The notes: a model not told the origin generated them from the sequence alone. A DNA stretch of 53,905 bases from Rhodospirillales bacterium (GCA_016776725.1 JADHSV010000021.1:1-53905), one strand, 5' to 3'; positions 26,859 through 37,219 are shown, counted from the stretch's first letter. Translations and numbers: made by a program.

Positions 26859-28178
26859 TTAGCCGCCCGCCAGATCGGGACGCCCGATGCAATGGAACCG
26901 GAAGCCCGCGGCGGCCATTTCCTTCCGATTGTAGATATTGCGCAGATCGACCATCACCGCCTCGTTCAGCAATTCCTTGACCCGGCCAAGATCAAGCAGG
27001 CGGAATTCGTTCCATTCGGTGATGATGGCGACCACATCGGCCCCGGGCATGGTTGCGTAAGCGTCGTCGCACCATTCCACCCCGTCCAGCAGCTTCTTGG
27101 CCTCGTTCATGGCTTCGGGATCATAGGCGCGCACCGTGGCGCCGCCGGAGATAAGCGCCGGAATGATGTCCAGGCTGGGCGCGTCGCGCATGTCGTCGGT
27201 GTTCGGTTTGAAGGCAACGCCCAGCACGGCGACGGTCTTGCCGGAAACGCTGCCGCCGCAGGCGTCGATGATGCGCTGCGCCATGGCCTTTTTGCGCTTG
27301 TCGTTGATATCGACAACGGTCTCGACAATGCGCAGCGGGCAACCCGCATCCTGCGCCGTGCGAACCAGCGCCAAGGTATCCTTGGGGAAGCACGAACCGC
27401 CGTAACCGGGACCGGCGTGCAAGAATTTGCTGCCGATGCGTCCGTCCAGGCCTATGCCCTTGGAAACGTCCTGAACATCGGCGCCCAGCGTTTCACACAA
27501 ATCCGCGATTTCGTTGATGAAGGTGATCTTGGTGGCGAGGAACGTGTTCGCCGCGTACTTGATCAATTCCGATGTATTGCGCGCAGTGAAAACGATGGGC
27601 GTCTCGATCAGGTGCAATGGCCTGTAAAGATGGCGCATGACCTCCTGGGCGCGCTCGGACTGGGTGCCGATAACGACCCTGTCGGGGCGCATGAAATCGT
27701 TGATGGCCGATCCTTCGCGCAGGAATTCCGGGTTCGACACCACGTCGAAATCGGCGTCGGGCCGGAGTTCGCGGATGATTCGCTCGACCTCGTCGCCGGT
27801 TCCTACGGGGACCGTCGATTTCGTCACCACGACCGTGTAGCCGTTCATGGCCGCGGCGATTTCACGCGCGGCGTCGTACACGTAGCTCAGATCGGCATGG
27901 CCGTCGCCACGGCGCGTCGGCGTGCCCACGGCGATAAACACCGCGTCCGCCCCATGAACCGCTTCTTTCAAATCAAGGGTAAAAGACAGCCGTCCGGCTT
28001 TCACGTTGCCCTCAACCAGACCTTCCAGACCCGGCTCGAATATGGGAATTTCGCCGCCGTTCAGGCGCTCTATCTTGTTGATTTCCTTATCGACGCAAAC
28101 GACATCCACGCCGAATTCCGAAAAGCACGCGCCGGAAACAAGCCCGACATACCCCGTGCCAATCATTGCGATACGCAT
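26859..28178 (-). CDS. ugd: UDP-glucose 6-dehydrogenase
   Basis: A 439-residue NAD-dependent enzyme making UDP-glucuronate. It starts MRIAMIGTGYVGLVSGACFS, the NAD-binding glycine motif. The catalytic cysteine is C263 in GYGGSCFPKD. The conserved K in the KYAANTFLATKI region and the C-terminal FKPNTDDMRDAPS are present. It lies between galU and the phosphohexomutase gene, all leftward, with gaps of 22 and 4 bases. Confidence 0.96.
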   Translation of the reverse strand: MRIAMIGTGYVGLVSGACFSEFGVDVVCVDKEINKIERLNGGEIPIFEPGLEGLVEGNVKAGRLSFTLDLKEAVHGADAVFIAVGTPTRRGDGHADLSYVYDAAREIAAAMNGYTVVVTKSTVPVGTGDEVERIIRELRPDADFDVVSNPEFLREGSAINDFMRPDRVVIGTQSERAQEVMRHLYRPLHLIETPIVFTARNTSELIKYAANTFLATKITFINEIADLCETLGADVQDVSKGIGLDGRIGSKFLHAGPGYGGSCFPKDTLALVRTAQDAGCPLRIVETVVDINDKRKKAMAQRIIDACGGSVSGKTVAVLGVAFKPNTDDMRDAPSLDIIPALISGGATVRAYDPEAMNEAKKLLDGVEWCDDAYATMPGADVVAIITEWNEFRLLDLGRVKELLNEAVMVDLRNIYNRKEMAAAGFRFHCIGRPDLAGG

Positions 28179-28200
28179 CAGGTAGTTCCTTTATTGGTTG

Positions 28201-29094
28201 TCATTCATAAATTTTTCGGGGCGTTCTTGAATATTTCTTGAGGACATCGCACACCTGATCCCGCAAACCGTCGATTTGCATGGCAAACGCGATGTTGGCC
28301 TCGATAAAGCCCCGGCGGCTCCCGCAATCAAACCGGTCGCCGCTGAAGCGGTAACCGTAGAACGGGATGTCGCCGATGGTCCTGGCGATGGCGTCGGTCA
28401 GTTGAATTTCGCCGCCCGCCCCTTTTTCGTGCCGCTCCAGATGTTCGAAAACCTCGGGCTGAAGGATATAGCGGCCGATAATCGAAAGCGTCGAAGGAGC
28501 CTCCGCCGGATCGGGTTTTTCAACAAGGCCCCGGGCGCGCGCCAGCCGACCGTCGTCCTCGACCACGTCAAGGATACCGTAACGATTGGTCATCTCGCGC
28601 GGCACGTCCTCCACCCCGACCACGTTGCCGCCGACCACGTTGTAGGCATCCACCATCTGCTTCAGGACGCCGGGCTTTCCCAATATTAGATCATCGGCAA
28701 GAAATACCGCGAATGGCTCTCCGGCCACGAAATTCCTGGCGCACCAAATGGCGTGGCCCAGACCGAGAGGTTTTTGCTGGCGGGTGAATGAAATCTGCCC
28801 CGGCTTCAAAGTGGCGCTCGCCACCTGCCGAAGCGCCCCGTCCTTGCCCCGTTCGCCCAACACTTGTTCCAACTCGAACGCGTGGTCGAAGTGGTCTTCC
28901 ATGGTCGTTTTGCCACGCCCGGTCACGAAGACGAACTCTTCGATACCCGCTTCCAGCGCCTCTTCCACCGCATATTGGATCAGCGGCTTGTCGACGATGG
29001 TTAGCATTTCCTTCGGCAGGGCCTTGGTCGCAGGCAGGAAACGGGTGCCGAGACCGGCCACGGGGAACACAGCCTTACGAACGGGTCGAATCAT
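28201..29094 (-). CDS. galU: UTP--glucose-1-phosphate uridylyltransferase
   Basis: A 297-residue nucleotidyltransferase making UDP-glucose, the substrate of the next gene's product. The signature FPVAGLGTRFLPATKALPKEML is near the N-terminus, followed by KPLIQYAVEEAL and FVTGRGKTTMEDHFD. ATG 29094 is chosen because the family starts there; the frame is open 18 codons further. It is the first gene of galU-ugd-mutase. Confidence 0.96.
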   Translation of the reverse strand: MIRPVRKAVFPVAGLGTRFLPATKALPKEMLTIVDKPLIQYAVEEALEAGIEEFVFVTGRGKTTMEDHFDHAFELEQVLGERGKDGALRQVASATLKPGQISFTRQQKPLGLGHAIWCARNFVAGEPFAVFLADDLILGKPGVLKQMVDAYNVVGGNVVGVEDVPREMTNRYGILDVVEDDGRLARARGLVEKPDPAEAPSTLSIIGRYILQPEVFEHLERHEKGAGGEIQLTDAIARTIGDIPFYGYRFSGDRFDCGSRRGFIEANIAFAMQIDGLRDQVCDVLKKYSRTPRKIYE

Positions 29095-29229
29095 AGGGGC
29101 TCCTTGGTTGATTTGGGCCTTTGTGCCACAAGGATCGGGATGGGGCAAGGCGAAGACGACCCTTTACCGCACTTCGGAATCCTGACAGTTTTTCGGGTAA
29201 CGTTTAACGCTCATGAAGAGGAAATCCAT

Positions 29230-30042
29230 ATGCCTGCCGAAAGGGTCATTTCAGGGAAAACGCGGCTGTACGGCATCGTCGGCGATCCCGTCCTACAGGT
29301 CGCCGCCCCAGAGGCCTTCAACACCTGGTTCGCGGAAAATGACGTCGACGCCGTTATGTTGCCGGTTCATGTCCGCTCCGGCGACGTTCGCGCGGCCCTG
29401 GACGGCTTTGCGGCCATGGCCAATCTGGACGGCATGCTCATCACCATTCCCCACAAATTCGCCTTCGCCGAAATGATGGATGAAATTGGGCCCCACGGAA
29501 AAAGAGTCGGCGCGGTCAACGCCATTCGCCAAAAGCCGGATGGCGCATGGTTGGGTGATATGTTCGACGGGGTCGGTTTCGTCGAAGGTTTGCGCGCCCA
29601 GGGCATCGACCCGCATGGAAAATCCTATCTGATATACGGCGCGGGCGGCGCGGGAACGGCTATCGGCGGGGCGTTGCTGGACGATCAGCCCAGCCGCATC
29701 GCGTTCTTTGACCCCGCCCCCGGCAGGGCAGAAAATTTATGCACGACGTTGCTAACCGCCGCTCCGACGATTCCCATTGAGGCTGTCGGCGCCGAAACCG
29801 ATCCCGGCGACTTTGACATCATTGTCAACTCGACGCCGCTCGGCATGAGGGAAAGTGACCCATTGCCCTTCGATCCAGACCGTTTGCGACCATCCAATAT
29901 CGTCACCGAGGTCATTATGAAGCCACCGGTCACGCCTTTACTGATTGCCGCCAAAAAACGCGGCTGCCGCATTCAACCCGGCCGCCATATGCTGGAAGGG
30001 CAGTTTTTTCCGTTTCTTCGGTTTTTCGGGTTTTCGGTCTGA
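29230..30042 (+). CDS. Shikimate dehydrogenase-like (AroE family) oxidoreductase
   Basis: A 270-residue AroE-family protein. K76 in LITIPHK, N97 in GAVNAI and D113 in DGVGF match catalytic and substrate positions of shikimate dehydrogenase, and YGAGGAGTAIGGALL (about 129-145) is the nucleotide loop. The N-terminal serines that hold the shikimate carboxylate (HSKSP in E. coli) are replaced: the segment reads QVAAP (23-27). The gene is not among other aro genes. A quinate-like or other hydroxy acid may be the true substrate. gaggaaa precedes the ATG. Confidence 0.78.
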   Translation: MPAERVISGKTRLYGIVGDPVLQVAAPEAFNTWFAENDVDAVMLPVHVRSGDVRAALDGFAAMANLDGMLITIPHKFAFAEMMDEIGPHGKRVGAVNAIRQKPDGAWLGDMFDGVGFVEGLRAQGIDPHGKSYLIYGAGGAGTAIGGALLDDQPSRIAFFDPAPGRAENLCTTLLTAAPTIPIEAVGAETDPGDFDIIVNSTPLGMRESDPLPFDPDRLRPSNIVTEVIMKPPVTPLLIAAKKRGCRIQPGRHMLEGQFFPFLRFFGFSV

Positions 30043-30060
30043 CGACGCGGAACCTTCGCA

Positions 30061-30822
30061 TTATCGCAGCAACACGTCCTTGGCCTGGTTGATCTTGGCC
30101 GCCAGATAGGTGGATCCGCCGTGATCGGGATGCAAATTGCCGATCAGCCGGTGATAGGCCGCCTTGATTTCCTCATCCGTGGCGCCGGATTCCAGCCCCA
30201 GCACCTGAAAGGCCTCGTCGCGGGTCATGGCGCCGGTGGCCGAACCCGGTGCGCCGCCGCCACCCTGGCCGCCCGCGTTTCCATTGGCGCCCGCCCCCGC
30301 CGCCTGGACACGCTCGCGCCAATCGGGGTGTACCCGGTCCATATAGGCTTCAAGCACCTGCGCCGACTGCGTGTCATGCAGGATACAGGTGTTCAGAAGG
30401 TCGACCAGCTCGGCAATCGCCAGTTCATCCAGATTGCGGCCCGCGTAGGCCCCTTCCACCACTTCGCCGCCGATGGCGCCGCTGTCGTGGTCCAGGCTCA
30501 TTTTCAGGAAACGTGTTTCAACAGCCGACGTCTGGCCGGTTCTGCTGCCGCCGCCCGCCATTCCGGCCATGCGCGAGAAATTTTGCGCCGCGCGATGCAC
30601 CGCGCGGGCCCGCATGATCCATGGCAGCAAGGCGGGCAAGCCCATGACCGCCCACGCCAGGCGGCCCGTTACCGCCAATGAAATGATGATCCCGATAATC
30701 GTCAGGATGGAAAGCCATTTCAGGGTTTTCAGCAGAACCTTGGGATCGGCGTTAACGAACCAGCGGCCGACCAGCAGCAGCCCGCCCAGAAGCGCAATCC
30801 CCAGTATGAAATACGGTAGCAC
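30061..30822 (-). CDS. Membrane-anchored J-domain protein
   Basis: A 253-residue protein with two N-terminal membrane segments (about 3-20 and 36-68), a middle region resembling a TerB/tellurite-type helical domain (LKMSLDHDSGAIGGEVVEG), a Gly/Ala-rich linker (about 170-195) and a C-terminal J-domain with the HPD motif in NLHPDHGGS. The HPD loop stimulates DnaK ATPase. The arrangement resembles the Pam18/Tim14-like proteins of alphaproteobacteria. The VWA gene lies 5 bases upstream on the same strand. Confidence 0.88.
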   Translation of the reverse strand: MLPYFILGIALLGGLLLVGRWFVNADPKVLLKTLKWLSILTIIGIIISLAVTGRLAWAVMGLPALLPWIMRARAVHRAAQNFSRMAGMAGGGSRTGQTSAVETRFLKMSLDHDSGAIGGEVVEGAYAGRNLDELAIAELVDLLNTCILHDTQSAQVLEAYMDRVHPDWRERVQAAGAGANGNAGGQGGGGAPGSATGAMTRDEAFQVLGLESGATDEEIKAAYHRLIGNLHPDHGGSTYLAAKINQAKDVLLR

Positions 30823-30827
30823 GGTTC

Positions 30828-31544
30828 CTATCCGCCCTTCACTTGGTGCGCAATGCGAAGAGTTTCGCCGCCGCGCTTTTTCGCCAGATCATCGAGGGCC
30901 GCGCGGCCGCCCGCCGCGTACACCGCAACGGCGCTCAACAGCTCCTTCAACACATTTGCGCTGGAGGCATCGAACCGGCAGCAGGCCCCGTTGGTAAGGC
31001 GCGCGATCTCCTTGAAGGCAAATTCGGCGATGGGGTCGAAGCCCTCGTGAAACAGGAACGCGGGCACGCCCAACAGCCCCAGTTCTCCGGCCAAAGCACC
31101 CAAATGGTCAACGTCCTCTTCCACGCAATCGCCCACGAAAACCAGCGCGTTTACCCGTTTGTGCTTGGCTTCGTTGGTGGCGTGGCTCAGCACCTTGCGA
31201 ATCTGCGTTTCGCCCGCCATGCAGTAAACCGACGTCATCAGGCGCAGCATGTCGGATGGTTCCGTCAGCCACGAACTGGCCCTGAATTCGCCGAACCCGC
31301 GGTAGAAAACAACCTGAATTTCCAACCCGCCCAGGTTGGCCGTCTCGGCGAACATCTCGGCCTGAATCTGCGCCGCCCGGTCCCACGTGGGTTGACGGCT
31401 GGCCGTGGCGTCCAGGGCAAAAATCAGCCGCCCGCGTTCACCCGCCGCCTTGTTTTTAGGCGCGGTCGCGACCTTTTGCAGAAAGGCGTTCACGTCATCC
31501 GCGCTCGCCTTCTTGGTTGGAAGATTATCTTTACCGCTCGCCAT
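30828..31544 (-). CDS. VWA domain protein
   Basis: A 238-residue protein with a von Willebrand A-like fold: LIFALDATASRQPTWDRA gives a variant MIDAS (DxTxS rather than DxSxS), and VNALVFVGDCVEED the later strand. No signal peptide is seen, so it is probably cytosolic. Coupled to the membrane J-protein by a 5-base gap, a pairing I recall from other alphaproteobacteria. The function is unknown. Confidence 0.8.
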   Translation of the reverse strand: MASGKDNLPTKKASADDVNAFLQKVATAPKNKAAGERGRLIFALDATASRQPTWDRAAQIQAEMFAETANLGGLEIQVVFYRGFGEFRASSWLTEPSDMLRLMTSVYCMAGETQIRKVLSHATNEAKHKRVNALVFVGDCVEEDVDHLGALAGELGLLGVPAFLFHEGFDPIAEFAFKEIARLTNGACCRFDASSANVLKELLSAVAVYAAGGRAALDDLAKKRGGETLRIAHQVKGG

Positions 31545-31667
31545 AGATTTCCCGTCAGCTGGTCTACCCTTTGAGATAGTTCACAAAACCCCATCTCGCC
31601 ACCATTCAGCAAGTTTATAACAAACAACAGGGCCAAAGACCCATAGGGATTGGGGTTAAACTTGACG

Positions 31668-32621
<954 letters not shown>

Positions 32622-32748
32622 TGGCGAACCTCATGGAGCAATCGTACCCTATGTAAATCAATGCGATCCCCGGCGGCGGCAACACATTTCGTTTCACAAC
32701 CGGGTGATGTCGTTTCGTCCAAGAAAAATGAACCGGAGGAACCTTCCC

Positions 32749-33870
32749 ATGGCCGACGTTTCCCGCCCGCTGAGCATCATTCATCCACCGATCATCGAAT
32801 GCGGCGCGGGTGTGGCTTCAAAAGTGGCCGAATGGGCGGCGTCGAAAGGTGCGGGCAAGGTATTGGTCGTTGCCGACGCCTTTAACGCGGACCGGGTTGG
32901 GTTATTGGGTTTTGGGCCTGAAACCAAGGTCGAAGTGTTTGGCGACGTGGTTCCCGAACCCGATATCGCCAATCTGGACGCCGTGTTGGCCGTGACTGCC
33001 GAATTGGCCCCCGATCTGGTGGTCGGTTTCGGCGGCGGCAGCGCCATGGACCTGGCCAAGCTGGCCGCCGTGCTGGGCGATGGCGGTCAAACTTTGGCCG
33101 ACGTGGTCGGCGCGCATCTGGTCAAGGGGCGACGGCCCCTTCTGGCCCAGGTTCCCACGACGGCGGGAACGGGAAGCGAGGGCGGCACGCGCTCGTTGGT
33201 AACCGACACGCAAAACGCCCGCAAGATGGCGGTGGAAAGCCTTTACATGCTGGCCGACATGGTGGCGCTGGACCCGCAATTGACGGTCTCGCTGCCCCCT
33301 GCCCTGACGGCCGCCACCGGCGTTGATGCGCTGGCTCATTGCGTGGAATCCTATACCAACGTCAAGGCCCATCCGGCCATTGATGTGTACGCCACCGAAG
33401 GCATCCGCCTGATTGGCCGCTATTTGGGGCGCGCGGTTGAAAACGGCGAGGATTTGGAAGCCCGCACCGCCTTGGCGCTGGCCAGCCTGTACGGCGGCTT
33501 TTGCCTGGGGCCCGTCAACACAGCGGCCGGGCACGCGGTGGCCTATCCGCTGGGAACCCGCCATCACATCGCCCACGGCCACGCCAACGCCGTGATCTTC
33601 CCGCACGTGCTGGCCTTCAATGCATCGGTTGCCCCCGAGCGCACGGCCTTCGTATTGGATGCCCTGGGCGTCAGCGGCGACGTGTCCCAAGCGGCCCTTC
33701 AGTTTTGCGAAAACCTGGGCATCGAAATGCGCATGAGCCGCCTCGGCATCCCCGAGGCCGACCTCGAAGCCATGTCGGGCGAAGCCTTCGCCATCAAACG
33801 CCTGCTCGACAACAACCCGCGCGAGGTTTCCCGCGAGGACATCCTTGGTATCTACAAAGCGGCCTATTAA
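32749..33870 (+). CDS. Iron-containing alcohol dehydrogenase
   Basis: A 373-residue NAD(P)-dependent group III dehydrogenase. The metal ligands fit the family spacing: D193, H197 (GVDALAHCVE), H262 and H276 (GHAVAYPLGTRHHIAHGHAN). The nucleotide loop GFGGGSAMDLAK (93-104) and VPTTAGTGSE (136-144) are intact. ggagga lies directly before the ATG; the frame is open 76 codons further. The substrate is unknown. Its place ahead of the regulator and the lactate-type dehydrogenase suggests lactate, glycolate or another 2-hydroxyacid/diol pathway. Confidence 0.92.
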   Translation: MADVSRPLSIIHPPIIECGAGVASKVAEWAASKGAGKVLVVADAFNADRVGLLGFGPETKVEVFGDVVPEPDIANLDAVLAVTAELAPDLVVGFGGGSAMDLAKLAAVLGDGGQTLADVVGAHLVKGRRPLLAQVPTTAGTGSEGGTRSLVTDTQNARKMAVESLYMLADMVALDPQLTVSLPPALTAATGVDALAHCVESYTNVKAHPAIDVYATEGIRLIGRYLGRAVENGEDLEARTALALASLYGGFCLGPVNTAAGHAVAYPLGTRHHIAHGHANAVIFPHVLAFNASVAPERTAFVLDALGVSGDVSQAALQFCENLGIEMRMSRLGIPEADLEAMSGEAFAIKRLLDNNPREVSREDILGIYKAAY

Positions 33871-33883
33871 AGCGAGGTTGTGG

Positions 33884-33914
33884 GGTTGTAGGACAACCTG
33901 ATTTTTGCTATTGT
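33884..33914 (+). promoter_or_regulatory. FadR-type operator and promoter before the regulator gene
   Basis: GGTTGT-AGG-ACAACC at 33884-33898 is a perfect dyad containing TTGTAGGACAA, which fits the FadR-subfamily pattern TnGTnnnACnA. A possible -35 (TTGTAG, 33886-33891) and -10 (TATTGT, 33909-33914) are 17 bases apart, so bound regulator would cover the promoter. Inferred autoregulation of the gene at 33989-34729, possibly with the downstream etf operon. Confidence 0.5.
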
Positions 33915-33988
33915 CCGCTTCGTGGATTTTTGGTTGCCACGAACGGGAGCCGCCAAGACAAAAAATACCGGCGGATGGTAGCGTTTCG

Positions 33989-34729
33989 ATGACGGACTTA
34001 AATGGCAATACTGCCGCGCGTTTCGGCGCGGTGACACGTCGCAAGCATCTGCCCGAGGAAATCGCGCAGGTGATTGAGCGCGACATCGCCGACGGCACGC
34101 TGGCGCGCGGCCAGCGCCTGCCCACGGAAGCCGCCCTTTCCGAACAGTTTGGTGTCAGCCGCAACGTGCTGCGCGAGGCCATGGCGCGTCTGAAACGCGA
34201 CGGCCTGATTGAAACCCGGCAAGGCTTGGGGGGCTTTGTTTGCGAAACTCCGCCCAGCCTGACGTGGCGCATCGGCACCGAAAACCTGTCCGATCAGGAT
34301 GATCTTCGCTACATATTCGAGCTTCGGGCAGAGGTGGAAACGGGCGCTGCCGCCCTGGCCGCCGAGCGGCGCACAGAGGCGCAACTGGCCAGTATTCGCC
34401 ACTCGCTGGTTCGCATGGGCAAGGCCGCGTCAAGCGGCGCCGACGGCGTTGACGCCGACGCTGCCTTTCATCGCTCCATCGCCGATGCGGCCAACAACCC
34501 CTACTACCGCGATTTCATGATTTTTCTGGCCGTGCGCGTGACCCAGTCCATCGCCGCGGCGCGGCAAAATTCGGCACTGGTCGAACAATGGACGCCCACC
34601 GCCCAGCGCGAACACGAAAGCATCTGCGAAGCCATTGCCGATCGGGACGCCGACGCGGCGCGCCGGAACGTGCGCTCGCATCTTCTAAGCGCCGCCAAGC
34701 GCCTTGGCCTGATCGACAAACAAAACTAA
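33989..34729 (+). CDS. GntR/FadR-family transcriptional regulator
   Basis: A 246-residue repressor with an N-terminal winged helix (about 18-88; GQRLPTEAALSEQFGVSRNVLREAMARLKRDGLIETRQG-type core) and a C-terminal FCD ligand domain (about 105-235) with metal-binding histidines in AAFHRSIADAANN and NVRSHLLSAAK. Such regulators (LldR, PdhR, GlcC) often sense organic acids. It sits between the alcohol dehydrogenase and the 2-hydroxyacid dehydrogenase/etf genes, likely sensing their substrate. Confidence 0.9.
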   Translation: MTDLNGNTAARFGAVTRRKHLPEEIAQVIERDIADGTLARGQRLPTEAALSEQFGVSRNVLREAMARLKRDGLIETRQGLGGFVCETPPSLTWRIGTENLSDQDDLRYIFELRAEVETGAAALAAERRTEAQLASIRHSLVRMGKAASSGADGVDADAAFHRSIADAANNPYYRDFMIFLAVRVTQSIAAARQNSALVEQWTPTAQREHESICEAIADRDADAARRNVRSHLLSAAKRLGLIDKQN

Positions 34730-34760
34730 CCCAGGAAACGTAAAAACCGAGAGAGCCCAC

Positions 34761-36410
34761 ATGAACGAAATTACCAGCCAACAGCTCCCCGAGGTCGACT
34801 TCGATAGCGTCAGGCGCATCGACGGCCTGAACGAAATCAGTGCCAACTACGCGCCCTATCTGGCCGACGAGTCAAAACTGCCGCATCAGGGCGCCGACTA
34901 TCTGTTCTTCCCGACCAACGAGGCCGAACTTGCGGCCATCATGCGCGAGATGAACACGCGCGGCGCAAACGTCACCATTTCGGGCGCGCGCACCGGCCTT
35001 GTGGGCGGCTGCGTTCCGGCGGGTGGCGCCGTGGTTGCGCTGGACCGGTTCGACAAAACGGTGGATATCCGCTGGGACGACGGCACCAACGAATGGCGGG
35101 TGACGGCGGAAGCCGCCGTGACGCTGAAGGATTTGAACGACTGGGCCAATAAAAAGAATTTCCCCGGCCTGCAGGCGCGCGCCAATGACGAGACGCTGGC
35201 CCAGCTGGAGCAATTCAAGAACGATCCGCGCAGCTTCTTCTATCCGCCGGATCCCACGGAAATGAGCGCTTCGCTGGGTGGCACGGTGGCCACCAACGCG
35301 TCGGGCGCGGCCAGTTTTAAATACAAGGACACCCGCAACTGGATCCGCCGCCTGCATGTCATTCTGGCGTCTGGCGAAATGCTGGATATTCCGCGCGGCA
35401 AATACTTCGCCACCGACGGCCGCAAGTTCACGGTTATCGATTCTGGCGGAAACCCCACGATCCTGAACCTGCCCGGCTACGACATGCCGAAAACCAAGAA
35501 TACGGCGGGATTCTTCGCCGCCCCCGGCATGGACATGATTGATTTGTTCATCGGGTCCGAAGGCTTGTTCGGCGTTGTCAGCCAGATCGAAGTGGCGCTG
35601 GACCAGATGCACGAAGGCATTTCGGTGGTGCAGTTCCTGCCCAGCGACACGGCGGCGCTGGACTTCGTCATCGCGCTTCGCGACGAGGCCGACTTCGCGC
35701 CTGAGTTTCTGGAGTTTTATGACGGCAACGCGCTGGCACTGCTTCGCGCCAAGCAGATCGACAATCCCAAATTCATCGACATGCCGACCATCCCCGAAGA
35801 CGCAGGTGCCGCCATCTTTTACGACATTTCCTTTAACGCCGACGATCCCAACCCGGATTTTTCCAAGTTGAAGGAAGTGACGGCGCGGTGCGGATCATCG
35901 CTGGACAATTCGTGGGCCGGGTATGAGCGGCGCGATCTGGCGCGATTCCGCCATTTCCGCCATGCTCTTCCCGAAACCGTGAACGCGGTGATCGGCGAGC
36001 GCAAAAAGACCTATCCGGGCCTGCACAAGCTGGGAACCGACCTGGCCGTGCCGAACGATAGCTTGCGCGAAATCTGGGGCTTCTACCGCTCCAAGCTGGA
36101 TACGGCGGGGCTGGAATGGGTCGCCTTCGGCCACATCGGCGACAACCACTTCCATGTGAACATTCTGCCCAAGGACATGGACGACCTTGCCAAGGGTCTG
36201 GCCATCTATCGCGATTTCGCTGAAAAAGCGGTGGCGCTCGGTGGAACCGTCTCGGCCGAACACGGCGTCGGCAAGATGAAAAAGAAATTCCTGTCGGTCA
36301 TGTACACGCCCGAACAGATGAATGAAATGAAGGCCCTGAAACTGGCGCTCGATCCGAAGGCCATGTTCAATCCGGGCGATATTCTCGATTTTGAAGGAGC
36401 GGCCCGATGA
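34761..36410 (+). CDS. FAD-linked 2-hydroxyacid (lactate/glycolate-type) dehydrogenase
   Basis: A 549-residue flavoprotein of the GlcD/D-lactate dehydrogenase group. A PCMH-type FAD domain (about 45-270) has SGARTGLVGGCVPAGG, PPDPTEMSASLGGTVATNASG and the FIGSEGLFGVVS end. The C-terminal FAD-oxidase domain carries FGHIGDNHFHVN and EHGVGKMKKKFL. The ATGA overlap with etfB means translational coupling, so electrons should pass to the Etf rather than straight to quinone. It corresponds to LctD of anaerobic lactate dehydrogenase/Etf complexes by context. The substrate is not proven. Confidence 0.88.
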   Translation: MNEITSQQLPEVDFDSVRRIDGLNEISANYAPYLADESKLPHQGADYLFFPTNEAELAAIMREMNTRGANVTISGARTGLVGGCVPAGGAVVALDRFDKTVDIRWDDGTNEWRVTAEAAVTLKDLNDWANKKNFPGLQARANDETLAQLEQFKNDPRSFFYPPDPTEMSASLGGTVATNASGAASFKYKDTRNWIRRLHVILASGEMLDIPRGKYFATDGRKFTVIDSGGNPTILNLPGYDMPKTKNTAGFFAAPGMDMIDLFIGSEGLFGVVSQIEVALDQMHEGISVVQFLPSDTAALDFVIALRDEADFAPEFLEFYDGNALALLRAKQIDNPKFIDMPTIPEDAGAAIFYDISFNADDPNPDFSKLKEVTARCGSSLDNSWAGYERRDLARFRHFRHALPETVNAVIGERKKTYPGLHKLGTDLAVPNDSLREIWGFYRSKLDTAGLEWVAFGHIGDNHFHVNILPKDMDDLAKGLAIYRDFAEKAVALGGTVSAEHGVGKMKKKFLSVMYTPEQMNEMKALKLALDPKAMFNPGDILDFEGAAR

Positions 36411-37207
36411 AAATCCTGGTCTGCGCAAAACAAGTCCCCGAGGTCACCAACGTTCAGGTGGACCCCGAAACCGGCACGCTGAACCGCGACGGCGTAGCCT
36501 CCATCCTAAACCCCTTCTGCGAATACGCCATGGATCTGGCGCTGGAATTGAAGGAAGCCGAACCGGACGGCGAGGTTGAAATCGTTGTTCTGTCCATGGG
36601 GCCGCCGCAGGCGCGCGCCGCCCTGCTGCGCTGCCTGGAAATGGGCGGTGATAGCGCAATTCTGGTGACCGACCGCAAGTTCGCCGGAGCCGATACCTGG
36701 GCCACGGCGCTGACCATCTGCAAGATCATCGAAAAGCTGGACGGCGTCGATCTGATCCTGGTGGGCAAGCACGCCATTGACGGCGACACCGCCCAGACCG
36801 GCCCCATGCTGGCCGAACTTTTGAACATTCCGCAGATTACCTACGGCGTCGGCCTGGAGCTGGACGAAAGGAAGAAGCGCGTCCGCGTGCGCCGTGAAAA
36901 CGAGGGCGGATTCGAGAGGGTACAGATGCGCATGCCGGGCTTGGTTTCGGTCAGCAAGGGGGCTGCGTCGCGCCGGGTATGCTCGTTCGAAAGCATTCTG
37001 GATGCGCGGGCCAAGGACATCTCGGTCATGACCGCCGACGATCTGGGGCTGGACGAGGCCGAGCTGGGCCTGCAGGGATCCTTAACGCAAGTGGTCAAGG
37101 TCTTCCCGCCCATAAGCAAGGAGGCGGGCCGGATCGTAAACGGCACCGACGCAATCGCCGCGGCCCATGAAGTCGTCGGCATCCTCAAAGAAAAGCATTT
37201 CGTATAA
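36407..37207 (+). CDS. etfB: Electron transfer flavoprotein beta subunit (bifurcating type)
   Basis: A 266-residue EtfB, starting MKILVCAKQVPEVTNVQVD. AIDGDTAQTGPMLAELL is the conserved flavin/AMP-site segment. The stretch VRRENEGGFE matches the VxRxx(E/D)xxx(E/Q) pattern that I recall as a marker of electron-bifurcating Etfs, where this subunit holds a second FAD and binds NADH. It overlaps the dehydrogenase by ATGA and lies 12 bases before etfA. Confidence 0.9.
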   Translation: MKILVCAKQVPEVTNVQVDPETGTLNRDGVASILNPFCEYAMDLALELKEAEPDGEVEIVVLSMGPPQARAALLRCLEMGGDSAILVTDRKFAGADTWATALTICKIIEKLDGVDLILVGKHAIDGDTAQTGPMLAELLNIPQITYGVGLELDERKKRVRVRRENEGGFERVQMRMPGLVSVSKGAASRRVCSFESILDARAKDISVMTADDLGLDEAELGLQGSLTQVVKVFPPISKEAGRIVNGTDAIAAAHEVVGILKEKHFV

Positions 37208-37219
37208 GGAGCGAGCCCC

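Noticed and set aside
26595..28241. Plus-strand frame of 548 codons over ugd
   Set aside because: Antisense to ugd, which has all its catalytic motifs.
32902..34278. Minus-strand frame of 458 codons over the alcohol dehydrogenase and regulator
   Set aside because: Antisense to two well-supported genes and spans their boundary.
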